DNA of 64,000 nucleotides from contig WQZD01000007.1 of the NCBI GenBank assembly GCA_009780915.1, positions 1 through 64,000 on the forward strand, given 5' to 3'. This DNA is from Propionibacteriaceae bacterium (GTDB lineage Bacteria; Actinomycetota; Actinomycetes; Propionibacteriales; Propionibacteriaceae). Positions within the stretch are counted from its first letter, which is position 1. Each line of letters opens with the position of its first letter. This document shows positions 53,006-61,958 of the stretch, in pieces. The position numbers were made by a program, and so were the translations under genes. The notes under the pieces were generated by a model that was not told where the DNA came from, searched no databases, and saw only the letters and a program-made list of their open reading frames with translations.

Positions 53006-54171
53006 CGGTTCTTGAACAGGGCGAACAGTCGCGACTCGCGTACTGTCCACACACCCAGGGCCGTGCCGATCATGACACCGGCGAATCCAGTCACCATCGA
53101 CCTGGCTCCGAGCAGTGCTATCTGCGTGTGATCGGCGACGGCCTTCGCGGCGACGAACAGGAGGAGGGGCGTCGCCACCACGAGCCCGGACATCGCCCAT
53201 ATCGCGGCCTCGACCACACCCTCCAGAAGGAGGAAGGATTTCGGCAGCCCGGCGTGCAGGGCGCTGGCGTGTTCCAGCCGACGCGACCAGTAGGCCGCGA
53301 ACCCCAGCGCGATGGAGAAGACGAGCGCGGCCCAGGGGGCGAAGCGACTCAGTCGGTCCTGGAAATCGGCGAGCCCGGTGAATGCGGCGCCCAGGGAGGA
53401 GTTGAGCTGGTGGAATCGAATCTGGGACGCCTGGGACGGGTCGCGGGTCGGCACGAGCGCGGTACGGGCCAGCGCCACAGCCGAGTCGCTCATCGGCCAC
53501 ACGGTGAACCAACACTCGTCGAAGACGCGATCCCGCGCAGGCGTGGGTGACAGCGCGGCGAAGCCCAGCGCCGTGTCCCGCCCATCGTCGGGAAAGTCGT
53601 AGACCCCGTCGACACGCACAATCCCGTCCGGCGTCGCCAGCTGGTCGCCCCACCCGGTCCCATATCGGGCCGCCACATCGGCTGACACCCATACCCCCAG
53701 ACCCGGTTCCGGCGTGCGGACCTGAAGGACCTCCGACAATCCCGGCGTCACCGCGAACTGCGGAATGGGAGTACGCGGCAGGACGGTCGTGGCCACGCCA
53801 TCCCTCTCCTGGCTCACCGCGCCAGCCGCGCGGATCTCCCGCACCCCCGCCAAGGCGTCGCAGGCGGCCCCGTCGACCATCCCGGGAGCGTCGAGCACCC
53901 ACGTCGCCGCCCCCTTCTCGCGAAAAGCGATCCCGTCCGCGACGATCGTCCTCACCGCGTTCGCGTCCACACCGCCGAGCACCACCGTCAGAACGACGAG
54001 TACGCCAGCCCACACCGTGGCGTGGGCAGCGCCCGTGACCACGTTCCGCCAGGCTTCCCGGACAGCCTCGTACCAGACCACGACGGGTCGGCTGTGGACG
54101 GATGGACGGCCCCGCCCAGCATCCGTGCCATCCGTGCCATCCGTGCCCGACGAGGGTGACCCTACCCGCAT
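53002..54171 (-). CDS. FtsX/MacB-like ABC permease
   Basis: This 389-residue protein has one N-terminal membrane segment (about residues 43-63), a large extracellular domain (about 65-270) and three C-terminal segments, the MacB/FtsX arrangement of export and immunity ABC systems. The ATG overlaps the adaptor gene by 10 bases. A triple ATCCGTGCC repeat near its start encodes TDGTDG. Its own ATPase gene is reduced to a stub, so activity depends on an ATPase from elsewhere. Confidence 0.7.
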   Translation of the reverse strand: MRVGSPSSGTDGTDGTDAGRGRPSVHSRPVVVWYEAVREAWRNVVTGAAHATVWAGVLVVLTVVLGGVDANAVRTIVADGIAFREKGAATWVLDAPGMVDGAACDALAGVREIRAAGAVSQERDGVATTVLPRTPIPQFAVTPGLSEVLQVRTPEPGLGVWVSADVAARYGTGWGDQLATPDGIVRVDGVYDFPDDGRDTALGFAALSPTPARDRVFDECWFTVWPMSDSAVALARTALVPTRDPSQASQIRFHQLNSSLGAAFTGLADFQDRLSRFAPWAALVFSIALGFAAYWSRRLEHASALHAGLPKSFLLLEGVVEAAIWAMSGLVVATPLLLFVAAKAVADHTQIALLGARSMVTGFAGVMIGTALGVWTVRESRLFALFKNR

Positions 54172-55244
54172 GTCAACGCCGTCGGGGGGTCGAGAGACAC
54201 GGCCTGAGGGGGCGGCCCGCCGTCCTCGAACAGCACGAGGGACTGCCCCAGCTGACTGGCCACGACCGTGACCTGTCTCGACTCGCCGTCGGCGATCACG
54301 CAACCCGTCGTCCCCCCTGAGCTGACGATCGCCAGAGGAGGCACGACGCTCACCTGGATCGGAGTCGCCAAGGAGTATCGCCCGGTCAGGGAGTCGAGGA
54401 CGCCCAAGGCTTGTGACGTGCGCACAGTCGGAGACGAAGCCAGGGCCGACAAAGACGCCGGATCGTCGATCATGCCGTCGGCGTTCACTGTCAGCGTCGT
54501 CTGGTCGTCGATCGCGAGAATCCTGTCGCCGGGCGTCAGCTGGGAGGGTCGCGTGGGCACGTACGCCGCTGTGACGGGCGCGGAGAAGGTCGCGAGCGGC
54601 TGTCCGGGGCTGACGAGACCACCCACCAGAACATCGCACTGGGACACGACGGCGCCGCTCGATGGAAGCCACGCGATCAACGACTGCGGGATCCCGTCAC
54701 GGGGCACAGCCGACGACGGCGCTCCCAGCGCGATCGCCATGTCCCGCCATGCCGTGATCACCTCCTGGCTCAGGCCGGTGGACCCATTCCCGCTCAAAAC
54801 TCCTAATCGGGCCAACTCTGCGGTGAACGCTGAGACATCCGCACCCGTGTCCCCCCTGGCCATGTCACGCCAGAGCGGAACCGATGTCGCGAGGTTCACC
54901 ACGGGGACCCCGTCGATCGCGAAGGTGGACGATCCCGACACGACCTCGGCGCCCGCGTCGCACGTCGAGGACGTGACCCGTCCCGTCACCGGACTGGCCA
55001 GAGTCTGCGCCGCGCCGAGCGTCACCGTGACAGACACCATACGACTGTCGTCGAAAGACTGGTTCGTGACCTGGAAACTGTCGCCACCCGAGGAGGGGTT
55101 GATGGACGCGGGGGCAGGGTCCCAGAACAACAGGCCGCCCGCGACTACTCCCACGGCGACGAGCACCACAGCCATGGAAGCGATCACGACACCAGGCATC
55201 CTCGATCGCCCCTGGCGTCCATGCTCGTTCTTCGTCGCTGTCAT
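54162..55244 (-). CDS. Membrane-fusion adaptor with peptidoglycan-binding-like domain
   Basis: This 360-residue protein has an N-terminal membrane anchor (about residues 16-42), a split barrel/lipoyl-like region (LASPVTGRVTSSTCDAGAEV) and an internal PG_binding_1-like segment, ARGDTGADVSAFTAELARLG (about 128-147). A second lipoyl half follows. Proteins of this build work with FtsX/MacB permeases in actinobacterial and firmicute export operons. It overlaps the permease gene and is preceded by a lipoprotein gene. Confidence 0.72.
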   Translation of the reverse strand: MTATKNEHGRQGRSRMPGVVIASMAVVLVAVGVVAGGLLFWDPAPASINPSSGGDSFQVTNQSFDDSRMVSVTVTLGAAQTLASPVTGRVTSSTCDAGAEVVSGSSTFAIDGVPVVNLATSVPLWRDMARGDTGADVSAFTAELARLGVLSGNGSTGLSQEVITAWRDMAIALGAPSSAVPRDGIPQSLIAWLPSSGAVVSQCDVLVGGLVSPGQPLATFSAPVTAAYVPTRPSQLTPGDRILAIDDQTTLTVNADGMIDDPASLSALASSPTVRTSQALGVLDSLTGRYSLATPIQVSVVPPLAIVSSGGTTGCVIADGESRQVTVVASQLGQSLVLFEDGGPPPQAVSLDPPTALTCG

Positions 55245-55260
55245 AGGCCACCCGCCGTCC

Positions 55261-55926
55261 TCAGGGAATGCTCAAGGGGTTGTACCAACAGGGCATGAAC
55301 AAGGGGCTGCTCGAAATATCCGAGAGCCCAGCCCCGCCATCCGAGAACTGCGCCTTCACATCCGCGCCGTCGAACCCGGCGGGTTCCAAACCCACGCGAA
55401 CAAGACAGTCCGCGATCATCTGGTCCAGGTCTCCTTTGTTCGGATTCTGACGCATGTTGTAGTACAGGGATGCCACGGGATACCAGCCCGTCCCATCTTC
55501 ACAGGAGCCCTTCGCCGCGTCCACAGCCTGGTCTGAGACACTAGATGGCACAGTGATTCTCATCGTGCCATAGTCGCCAAACTCGACATCCGTGATGCCC
55601 ACATCCGCCAGACAGGATGTGAACGCCGCTTTCAACTCCGCCACATCCTCTGGAGTGAGCCCACCGTCACAGAGCATCTGCTTCACCACGTCACTGGTTG
55701 TCGTCGCATAGGCATGTTGCAGGTCGTCCTTCCACGGCCCTGAGAACTGTGGAACGCCGTCGGACATGACGCACAGGGAGGGGATGACACTGACATCCGG
55801 TGGAGCGGGAGGAGACGGCGAACACCCGGCGAAGAGCAATCCGACGCATACGATCATACTTGAGAGCAAGATACGAAGAGGCCGCGCGTGAGGCGAGCAA
55901 CAAATGCTAATCTCTGGCTCACACAT
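55261..55926 (-). CDS. Lipoprotein of unknown function in the export cassette
   Basis: This 221-residue protein has a lipobox LFAGC (about residues 31-35) after a positively charged, hydrophobic segment. The mature part has several cysteines and a segment GLTPEDVAELKAAFTSCLAD. It starts inside the end of the secreted-protein gene (8-base overlap) and ends 16 bases before the adaptor gene. A role in recognising or protecting against the secreted protein is inferred from position only. Confidence 0.6.
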   Translation of the reverse strand: MCEPEISICCSPHARPLRILLSSMIVCVGLLFAGCSPSPPAPPDVSVIPSLCVMSDGVPQFSGPWKDDLQHAYATTTSDVVKQMLCDGGLTPEDVAELKAAFTSCLADVGITDVEFGDYGTMRITVPSSVSDQAVDAAKGSCEDGTGWYPVASLYYNMRQNPNKGDLDQMIADCLVRVGLEPAGFDGADVKAQFSDGGAGLSDISSSPLFMPCWYNPLSIP

Positions 55927-56236
55927 CTGACTTAGTTGAGTACGTGTCAGTCAGTGATGTATACGAACTGAACACCTTCATCGAATCTGCCGATACCGAC
56001 GTTCCTCCGGCAACCCAGGCTCCATAGTAATGGCTAGTGGTCGCCATGAGATTGTCATAGGCAATGAGATGCGCCTGAACCATATAACATGTGCTGCTCG
56101 TGCTGCTATCTGTCGCGTAATGCGCTCCAAACGGGCCGCATGTCCCATATGCAGCAGAAGCAGAAGATGCACCACCGATCAACATGCCAGAGAACACCAT
56201 CACACCTGCTAGAACAACGACCAATTTTCGTCTCAT
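55919..56236 (-). CDS. Small secreted protein heading the first cassette
   Basis: This 105-residue protein has a signal peptide (KLVVVLAGVMVFSGMLIGGA, cleavage after ASA) and a mature part of about 75 residues rich in Ser, Thr, Tyr and Ala, with two cysteines spaced to form a disulfide (YGTCGPFGAHYATD and STCYMVQAHL). GAAGGGA precedes the ATG. It is the first gene behind a strong promoter with an operator-like dyad, and its stop overlaps the lipoprotein start. It looks like a secreted effector of the cassette. No family recognised. Confidence 0.6.
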   Translation of the reverse strand: MRRKLVVVLAGVMVFSGMLIGGASSASAAYGTCGPFGAHYATDSSTSSTCYMVQAHLIAYDNLMATTSHYYGAWVAGGTSVSADSMKVFSSYTSLTDTYSTKSDV

Positions 56237-56341
56237 CTCGATTTCCCTTCGATCCTTTTGAGCTACCCCCCCATCATCGATGATGAGCGGAACAAAGAAG
56301 CGCATTAGCCATCTTCTTGATGAGAGTAGTTTCTTTTCCTT

Positions 56342-56380
56342 AGGATATTTCCCCTCCGGAGCCGTGTCAAGATATTGACA
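56342..56380 (-). promoter_or_regulatory. Promoter with operator dyad for the first cassette
   Basis: TTGACA (56365-56370) and TATCCT (56342-56347) are separated by exactly 17 bases. TGTCAAGATATTGACA (56365-56380) is a perfect inverted repeat of 6-bp arms that includes the -35 box, so a repressor there would block RNA polymerase. The mRNA leader would be about 100 nt. Confidence 0.6.
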
Positions 56381-56411
56381 ATACCCCCACTTCCCCACTC
56401 CAGTGGAACCA

Positions 56412-57356
56412 TCACGCCAAAGGGTCGTACAGGTCCAGGGCCTGACGCGCCAGGCCCTGGGCGATGGTCCAGCACGTGTCGGGGGCCACGGCCATCACGT
56501 CTGGGCCCAGGGTCAGCAGGAGGCGTACGAGCCAGGCCGGGTCCACGATCCGCAGGGTGACGCGCGTGGCGCCGTCGGGCAGGCGCTCCACGCCGGTGAC
56601 GGGATAGTACTCAGCAATCCAGGCGGCACGATCGGCCACGACCACCTGCACCTCGTGGCCCTCGGCGAGGCTCTTCCGCCAGGAGTCGTCGCCCGGGCGT
56701 CCCTCGTGGCACCGAGCCGCCTCCCCCGTCGGGCGGGCGTCGGCGATCCTGTCCAGGCGGTAGGTGCGCCAAGCGAGCGAGGACACGTCGTACGCCGTCA
56801 GGTACCCCGCCCCGTCACGTACGGCTATCTCCGCCGGGTCGACGACCGGGTGGGTCGTCTTGCCCCGCGCCAGGCCGTCGTAGGTCAACTCGACCTGCTG
56901 CGCGGCTCGGATCGCATGGGACAACACGGCGCGTACACGCTCGTCCCCCGTGGCCAGGCGCACGTCCACGGCCTGGGGCATGTGGCGACCGATCTTCGCC
57001 GTCAACGAGTCGATGGCCGCCACAGTCTCCTCGTCGGCCACCGCCCGCACGGCCATCAGCGCGACCTGGAGGCTGGCCGCCTCCGCGCCGGACAGCCTCA
57101 CGGGCCGGCCCAACGGCGTGGGGTTGTTCAAGTACAGCGACTTCTCATCGTCCATGACGTCCAGGTCGACGTCGATCAACTCACCGGGGAATCCGCCGGG
57201 AAGACCGCAGTAGATGGCCACCCGCACGTCGTCGACGACCTCCGCCTCGCTGACGCCGAAGACGGCGGCGACGTCCTTGACGCTGACGCCTGGATGCGCC
57301 TGGATGTACGGGATCTCTGACAGCATCCGCGCCACTTGTTCGATCGAGCGGCTCAT
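56412..57356 (-). CDS. pafC: PafC WYL-domain regulator subunit
   Basis: This 314-residue protein has an N-terminal helix-turn-helix (SVKDVAAVFGVSEAEVVDDV) and a central WYL domain (GAGYLTAYDVSSLAWRTYRL near residue 181) that senses a ligand, probably single-stranded nucleic acid. With PafB it forms PafBC, which activates the LexA-independent DNA-damage response of actinobacteria. The ATG overlaps the pafB stop. Confidence 0.88.
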   Translation of the reverse strand: MSRSIEQVARMLSEIPYIQAHPGVSVKDVAAVFGVSEAEVVDDVRVAIYCGLPGGFPGELIDVDLDVMDDEKSLYLNNPTPLGRPVRLSGAEAASLQVALMAVRAVADEETVAAIDSLTAKIGRHMPQAVDVRLATGDERVRAVLSHAIRAAQQVELTYDGLARGKTTHPVVDPAEIAVRDGAGYLTAYDVSSLAWRTYRLDRIADARPTGEAARCHEGRPGDDSWRKSLAEGHEVQVVVADRAAWIAEYYPVTGVERLPDGATRVTLRIVDPAWLVRLLLTLGPDVMAVAPDTCWTIAQGLARQALDLYDPLA

Positions 57357-58303
57357 CGGCCCACCTCGACCATGGCCCGCAGGTGCGCGATCACCTGGTC
57401 GCGGATGTCGCCTGGGCTGACCACGACGGCGTCGGGCCCGGCCGCGCAGATGGCGGACACGATCTCGTCGGGGCGTTGGTACGCCACGTCGAACAGCTCG
57501 AACCCGTCCGGGGCGTCACCGTCCACGGGCGTCCCTCGGCGACGCAGACTCCCGGCGGCCGCGTCGCGGATGGCCACCCGCACACTCCCGGTCGACAGAT
57601 CGGGCTCCAGGGCCGACGCCAACTCGGCGATCTGCTCCGCGGGCGGCAGGTCGTACGCCCCGGGGGACCCGACCCGGACGGGCTGGTCCTCGATCCGGGA
57701 GAGTCGGAACACTCGTGGACTGTCGACGGTCTCGTCCAACCCGAGGACGTACCACGCCCCCGAGCGCGAGATCATCTTCCAGGGCTGGACCTCGCGACGA
57801 CGTCCGTGGTACGTGAACCGCACGACGCTGCGGGCGAGCAGGGCGTCCCACACCACGCCGAACCCGGCCTCCCGCGCGGCCAATCGTGGGGCCAAGAACG
57901 AGAAGCCCGAACCGGAGATCTCCGCCCCCGAGGCGCGCAGTTTCGCGGTCGCTCTGCTCACCTCGTCGGCGAGGACGGACTCGTCCCACACGGAGGACGC
58001 CAACCCGATCAGGGTCGACTCGGCGGCGGTGAGCTGGATCTCGGGCAGATAGAAGTCGTCGGCGAGGATGCGGTACCCGTCCTTGTCGTCGGTGTACGGG
58101 TCGACCGGGCCGGTGAGGATCTCGACGCCGAGCGTGCGAAGCTCCTCCTTGTCACGCTCGAACATCCGCGCGAAGGAGGCCTCGGAGGTCGCGTCGGAGT
58201 AGCCCGCCACCAGGTCGCGAATCTCCTCGCGCGACAAGTACCGGGTGGCCACCAACAAGGCGATCACCAGGTTGATCATGCGCTCTGTGTTCCGTTTTGC
58301 CAT
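57353..58303 (-). CDS. pafB: PafB WYL-domain regulator subunit
   Basis: This 316-residue protein has the PafB entry ERMINLVIALLVATRYLSRE, a winged helix (about residues 10-65) and a WYL domain with SRSGAWYVLGLDETVDSPRV (about 183-202). It pairs with PafC to turn on DNA-repair genes after damage. The two genes overlap by 4 bases. Upstream lies the divergent gluQ gene, not proteasome genes as in mycobacteria. Confidence 0.88.
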   Translation of the reverse strand: MAKRNTERMINLVIALLVATRYLSREEIRDLVAGYSDATSEASFARMFERDKEELRTLGVEILTGPVDPYTDDKDGYRILADDFYLPEIQLTAAESTLIGLASSVWDESVLADEVSRATAKLRASGAEISGSGFSFLAPRLAAREAGFGVVWDALLARSVVRFTYHGRRREVQPWKMISRSGAWYVLGLDETVDSPRVFRLSRIEDQPVRVGSPGAYDLPPAEQIAELASALEPDLSTGSVRVAIRDAAAGSLRRRGTPVDGDAPDGFELFDVAYQRPDEIVSAICAAGPDAVVVSPGDIRDQVIAHLRAMVEVGR

Positions 58304-58414
58304 GGGTCCTCGGGGTTGGGTACGGTGGTGTCACGCGGCCCGCGCCGCCTCGGCGCTCGCCATCAGGACTAGTAAACCACCTCCACCGCCCACCAGAGGG
58401 GACCACACTCCCAC

Positions 58415-59326
58415 ATGTTCGGACGTTTCGCCCCCACACCCAGCTCCGAGTTCCACATCGGCAACCTGCGCACGGCCATGGTGGCGTGGCTGGCCGCCCG
58501 GTCCACGGGTCGGGGGTTCCTGGTCCGGGTGGAGGACCTCGACCTGCCACGCCTGTCCGACGCGCAGCGGATCACAGAAGGCCAGCTGACGGATCTCGCT
58601 CGCATCGGGATGACCTGGGATGGGCCGGTCGTCCATCAGCGGGACCGCCAGGATGTGTACGAGCAGGCGCTGGCCCGGCTGGGCGACCGGGTGTACGAGT
58701 GCTTCTGCTCACGCAAGGACGTGGCTGAGGCGACCCGCGCCCCCCACGGGACGACCCCGGTGTATCCGGGGACCTGCCGGGGTCTCAGCTCGGCGGAGAA
58801 GGATCGCTTGCGGGCGGTGCGCCCGCCGTGCTTGCGCGTCGACGCCCAGGCGGCCCACCAATCGGTCACCGATCTGCTGAGCGGACCGCACACGGGTGTC
58901 GTCGACGACTTCGTGGTGCGCCGCGCGGACGGCGTCTTCGCGTACAACTTCGCCGTCGTGGTGGACGATTGTGCCCAGGGGGTCGACCAGGTGGTCCGGG
59001 GCGACGACCTGCTGGACTCCTCGCCGCGCCAAGCGTGGCTGGCCACGCTCCTGGGATTCACGCCGCCGACCTACCTGCACGTCCCCTTGGTCCACTCCCC
59101 CGACGGATCACGGCTGGCCAAGCGCGACCACGCCCTGTCCTTGAGCCGGTTGCGCGCCGCCGGGATCAGCACCGCCCAGGTGCTCTCACACCTGGCGGCG
59201 TCCTTGAACCTGGCCGAGGAGGGCGACCAGGTTGCCCTGGCTGATCTGGTGGACAGGTTCGATCCGGCCCTGCTTCCGCGGGACCCGTGGTTGGTGGACC
59301 CGATGGAGTGGGCCGACGCCGCCTGA
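58415..59326 (+). CDS. gluQ: Glutamyl-Q tRNA(Asp) synthetase
   Basis: This 303-residue enzyme is a shortened glutamyl-tRNA synthetase that attaches glutamate to queuosine of tRNA(Asp). It has the HIGH-like motif FAPTPSSEFHIGNLRTAM (about residues 5-22), zinc ligands in YECFCSRKDV and YPGTCR, and a KMSKS-like SRLAKRDHALSL (about 231-242). It lacks the anticodon-binding domain, as expected. It is divergent from pafB. Confidence 0.9.
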   Translation: MFGRFAPTPSSEFHIGNLRTAMVAWLAARSTGRGFLVRVEDLDLPRLSDAQRITEGQLTDLARIGMTWDGPVVHQRDRQDVYEQALARLGDRVYECFCSRKDVAEATRAPHGTTPVYPGTCRGLSSAEKDRLRAVRPPCLRVDAQAAHQSVTDLLSGPHTGVVDDFVVRRADGVFAYNFAVVVDDCAQGVDQVVRGDDLLDSSPRQAWLATLLGFTPPTYLHVPLVHSPDGSRLAKRDHALSLSRLRAAGISTAQVLSHLAASLNLAEEGDQVALADLVDRFDPALLPRDPWLVDPMEWADAA

Positions 59327-59342
59327 CCACCCCCACGAATGC

Positions 59343-59383
59343 CGATGGGCGCCCCCGGCGGTGAAGCCGTGGAGCGCCCATCG
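59343..59383. terminator. Bidirectional terminator between gluQ and the FKBP gene
   Basis: CGATGGGCGC pairs perfectly with GCGCCCATCG, with an inner CCCCGGCGG/CCGTGG part. It lies between two convergent genes and can end both transcripts. Confidence 0.65.
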
Positions 59384-59403
59384 ACGATGAGAGGGTGGGT
59401 GGC

Positions 59404-60462
59404 TCAGCTGCCCGAGCTGTAGGAGTACAGGACGTCGATCACGTAGACCATCGTCGACCCCGACGGGATGCCCAGCTTGGGATAACCCTGCGGGTAGGAC
59501 AAGGCGGGGGGGACGACGAGCAGGAGGCGAGACCCCAGGGGCTGGCCGACAAGGGCCTGCTGCCACCCGGGGAGGGTGGACGACAGGGCGCCCGTGAGCG
59601 GCGAGAATCCGTAGGTCTGGCGGATCATGGTGCCGGAGCTCCAGACGTACTCCGCGTAGTTGACGACGACGACGTCGCCCGCTTGGACGGCGACCGACGC
59701 GTCGGGGCCGGTGATCAGGGGCTGGACGACCAAGTTCGTGGGCGCCGTCCCCGACGGGATGGTGACCGTGGGGGCGCTGAGGTCGCCGGAGACCGTGGGC
59801 AGGGTCGCGTCCGTGACGGTCTGGTCGGTTCCGGTGGGCTCGTCGTACGAGGTGCGAAGGATGTCGACCACGAAGACCAGTGTGTCGCCGATCTGGATGT
59901 TGGCGTCGGTCTGGCCGCCTTGGGCGTCGTACCCGTCCGCGCCGGGGATGGCGATGATCAGGCGCGTGCCGACCTTCTGACCGGCCAGGCCCTTCTGGAA
60001 CCCGGGGATCACGCCCTGGAGCGGGAAGTTCGCCGGAGTGCCCGAGGAGTAGGACTCGTCGAAGACGTCGCCGGTGCGCGCGTTCTCACCGTAGTAATTG
60101 ACCTGGACCCATCCGTCGGACGGCACGGTCGCGCCCGTTCCGGTGATCATGACCAGAGTCTGCGTGGAGGAGATCGTCCATGGCCAGGGCACGGTCAGAT
60201 CCGGGGAGTCCCCGATGCCGCCCGTGGCGGACACGCCGTCCATGGTCGAGGAGGGCGGGGGGTTGGTGATGTCCGGGGCGCTGGGCAGATCGGTCGCCGA
60301 ATCGGTGGGCGTGGCCGTCGACTCGATCGTCGACCCATCGGTCGCCGTGGGCGACGCGGAGGGACTGGTCGAGTCCGAGGGGCTCGAACACGAAGCCATG
60401 GTCGCGGTCATTCCCACGACCAGGAGGGAACCAAGAATCCAGCTCAGCCGCTTTCGCGTCAT
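59404..60462 (-). CDS. Lipoprotein FKBP-type peptidyl-prolyl isomerase
   Basis: This 352-residue protein has lipobox MASC (about residues 21-24) and a Ser/Thr/Pro-rich linker. It carries two FKBP domains: the first with PSDGWVQVNYYGENARTGDV (about 127-215) and the second with SAVQAGDVVVVNYAEYVW-like sequence (about 255-350). It should help fold exported proteins outside the membrane. The second domain is more divergent. Start 60462 is the ATG before TRKRL, behind AGGTGG. Confidence 0.87.
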   Translation of the reverse strand: MTRKRLSWILGSLLVVGMTATMASCSSPSDSTSPSASPTATDGSTIESTATPTDSATDLPSAPDITNPPPSSTMDGVSATGGIGDSPDLTVPWPWTISSTQTLVMITGTGATVPSDGWVQVNYYGENARTGDVFDESYSSGTPANFPLQGVIPGFQKGLAGQKVGTRLIIAIPGADGYDAQGGQTDANIQIGDTLVFVVDILRTSYDEPTGTDQTVTDATLPTVSGDLSAPTVTIPSGTAPTNLVVQPLITGPDASVAVQAGDVVVVNYAEYVWSSGTMIRQTYGFSPLTGALSSTLPGWQQALVGQPLGSRLLLVVPPALSYPQGYPKLGIPSGSTMVYVIDVLYSYSSGS

Positions 60463-60571
60463 GACACCACCTGACTTTCCTGACAGCCCGCAATGGGCGC
60501 ACTTCGTCACAGTCTACAAGGAGGGCCGACTAGAAAGGAAAAACGAGACGACTCGTGGTCGTTTTGATCCC

Positions 60572-61339
60572 CTACAACCCGGCCTTGTCGTACAAGGCCC
60601 CGATCTCGAAGGTGGTCAACTCCCGGGTCTGGCCGGTGGGCAGATTCCCCAGACGGATCGGTCCGACCCGCAGACGGGCCAGCCTCTGGACGGGGTACCC
60701 GCAGGCTTCCAGCATCCGGCGGACCACGCGGTTGCGCCCGGAGTGCAAGGTGATCTCCACCAGGGTCTTCGCCCCGGTGCGGCTGACGAGTTTGACCTTG
60801 TCAGGCTTGATGAAACCATCGTCGAGGGTGACGCCCTTGGTCAGCCTCTTCAGGTCGGCGTTGTCCATCGACCCTTCGACCTCGGCCATGTACACCTTGT
60901 CGATCTCGAACGAGGGGTGGCTGAGGCGCTGGGCGAAGTCCCCGTCGTTGGTCAGGATGATCAGCCCCTCGGTCTCGAAGTCCAACCGTCCCACATGGAA
61001 CAGCCGTCCCGCCTTGCGGGGCATGTAGTCCTTCAGCGTGGGACGCCCCTCGGGGTCGTCGAGGCTGGACACCACTCCGCGCGGCTTGTTGAGGGCCAGG
61101 TAGACATGGTGGCGTTGCGGGGGGATGCGCGACCCGTCGACTCGCACCACGTCCGAGGTCGGATCGACACGGGTGCCCAACTCGGTCACGAGCTGTCCGT
61201 TCACCTCGACACGTCCCGAGGCGATCATCTCCTCGGCCACCCGACGGGACGCCAGTCCGGCTGCGGCGATGACCTTCTGGAGGCGTACGCCCTGCTCGTC
61301 TGCAGGTGCGTCGCCTGGCGTGGGATTGTCAGTTCTCAT
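60572..61339 (-). CDS. rluB: 23S rRNA pseudouridine synthase RluB type
   Basis: This 255-residue enzyme has an N-terminal S4 domain (GVRLQKVIAAAGLASRRVAE) and the catalytic Asp in LFHVGRLDFETEGLIILTND (about residues 112-131). RluB modifies a uridine in the peptidyl-transferase region of 23S rRNA. It overlaps scpB by about 11 bases, the usual scpA-scpB-rluB neighbourhood. ATG 61357 is another possible start. Confidence 0.92.
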   Translation of the reverse strand: MRTDNPTPGDAPADEQGVRLQKVIAAAGLASRRVAEEMIASGRVEVNGQLVTELGTRVDPTSDVVRVDGSRIPPQRHHVYLALNKPRGVVSSLDDPEGRPTLKDYMPRKAGRLFHVGRLDFETEGLIILTNDGDFAQRLSHPSFEIDKVYMAEVEGSMDNADLKRLTKGVTLDDGFIKPDKVKLVSRTGAKTLVEITLHSGRNRVVRRMLEACGYPVQRLARLRVGPIRLGNLPTGQTRELTTFEIGALYDKAGL

Positions 61340-61958
61340 CGGTTGGTCCTTCTGCATCGTCGGTGGTCGCGGCGAGGTCGGGTGTCGCCTCAGGATCGGG
61401 GGTGGCCCGTCTCTTCAACTCCTCGTCCAAGACCGAGGCGTCCGGCAAATGGGGCGCCAGGGGTGGGAGGTCGGTCAGGCTGGTCAGACCCATCCTCTCT
61501 AAGAAGTATGCCGTGGTGCCCAACAGCCCCGCCCCGCTGGACTCCTCCTTGTCCACTTCGGCGACAAGGTTGCGGGCGACGAGGGTACGCACGACCCCGT
61601 CCACGTTGACCCCTCTCACCGAGGAGATGCGTGACCGGGAGATGGGCTGGAGGTACGCGATGACCGCCAGCGTCTCCAAGCTGGCCTGCGACAGCTTGCC
61701 CTGTTGCCCTTCCAGGACGGACCGGGCGATGGTGTCGGCGTGCTCGGGGCGGGTGTAGTACCTCCACCCCTGGCCCACCTGACGCAACTCGAACCCTCTG
61801 CCGGTCTCGTCGTAATGGGCTGCGAGGCGGCGCAAGGCCGTCAGAGTCTCCTCGACGGGCGCCTGGAGGGTCTGGGCGAGGTCGACCTCGCTGACGGGCT
61901 CGGTCGCCAGGATCAACAGCGCCTCGATCTCGGCGTCGATCCAGGGGGCGTCGCTCAT
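61329..61958 (-). CDS. scpB: Segregation and condensation protein B
   Basis: This 209-residue protein consists of two winged helices, typical of ScpB (EIEALLILATEPVSEVDLAQ at the start; LETLAVIAYLQPISRSRISS near residue 94). It dimerises and binds ScpA in the SMC condensin complex. The ATG overlaps the scpA stop (ATGA). The C-terminal tail is acidic and unconserved. Confidence 0.93.
   Translation of the reverse strand: MSDAPWIDAEIEALLILATEPVSEVDLAQTLQAPVEETLTALRRLAAHYDETGRGFELRQVGQGWRYYTRPEHADTIARSVLEGQQGKLSQASLETLAVIAYLQPISRSRISSVRGVNVDGVVRTLVARNLVAEVDKEESSGAGLLGTTAYFLERMGLTSLTDLPPLAPHLPDASVLDEELKRRATPDPEATPDLAATTDDAEGPTDEN

Noticed and set aside
52799-54013. 404-codon minus-strand frame over the FtsX gene
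   Set aside because: Its first two thirds are an Arg/Gly-rich shadow of the permease. Only the part from 53005 was considered, as the ATPase stub.
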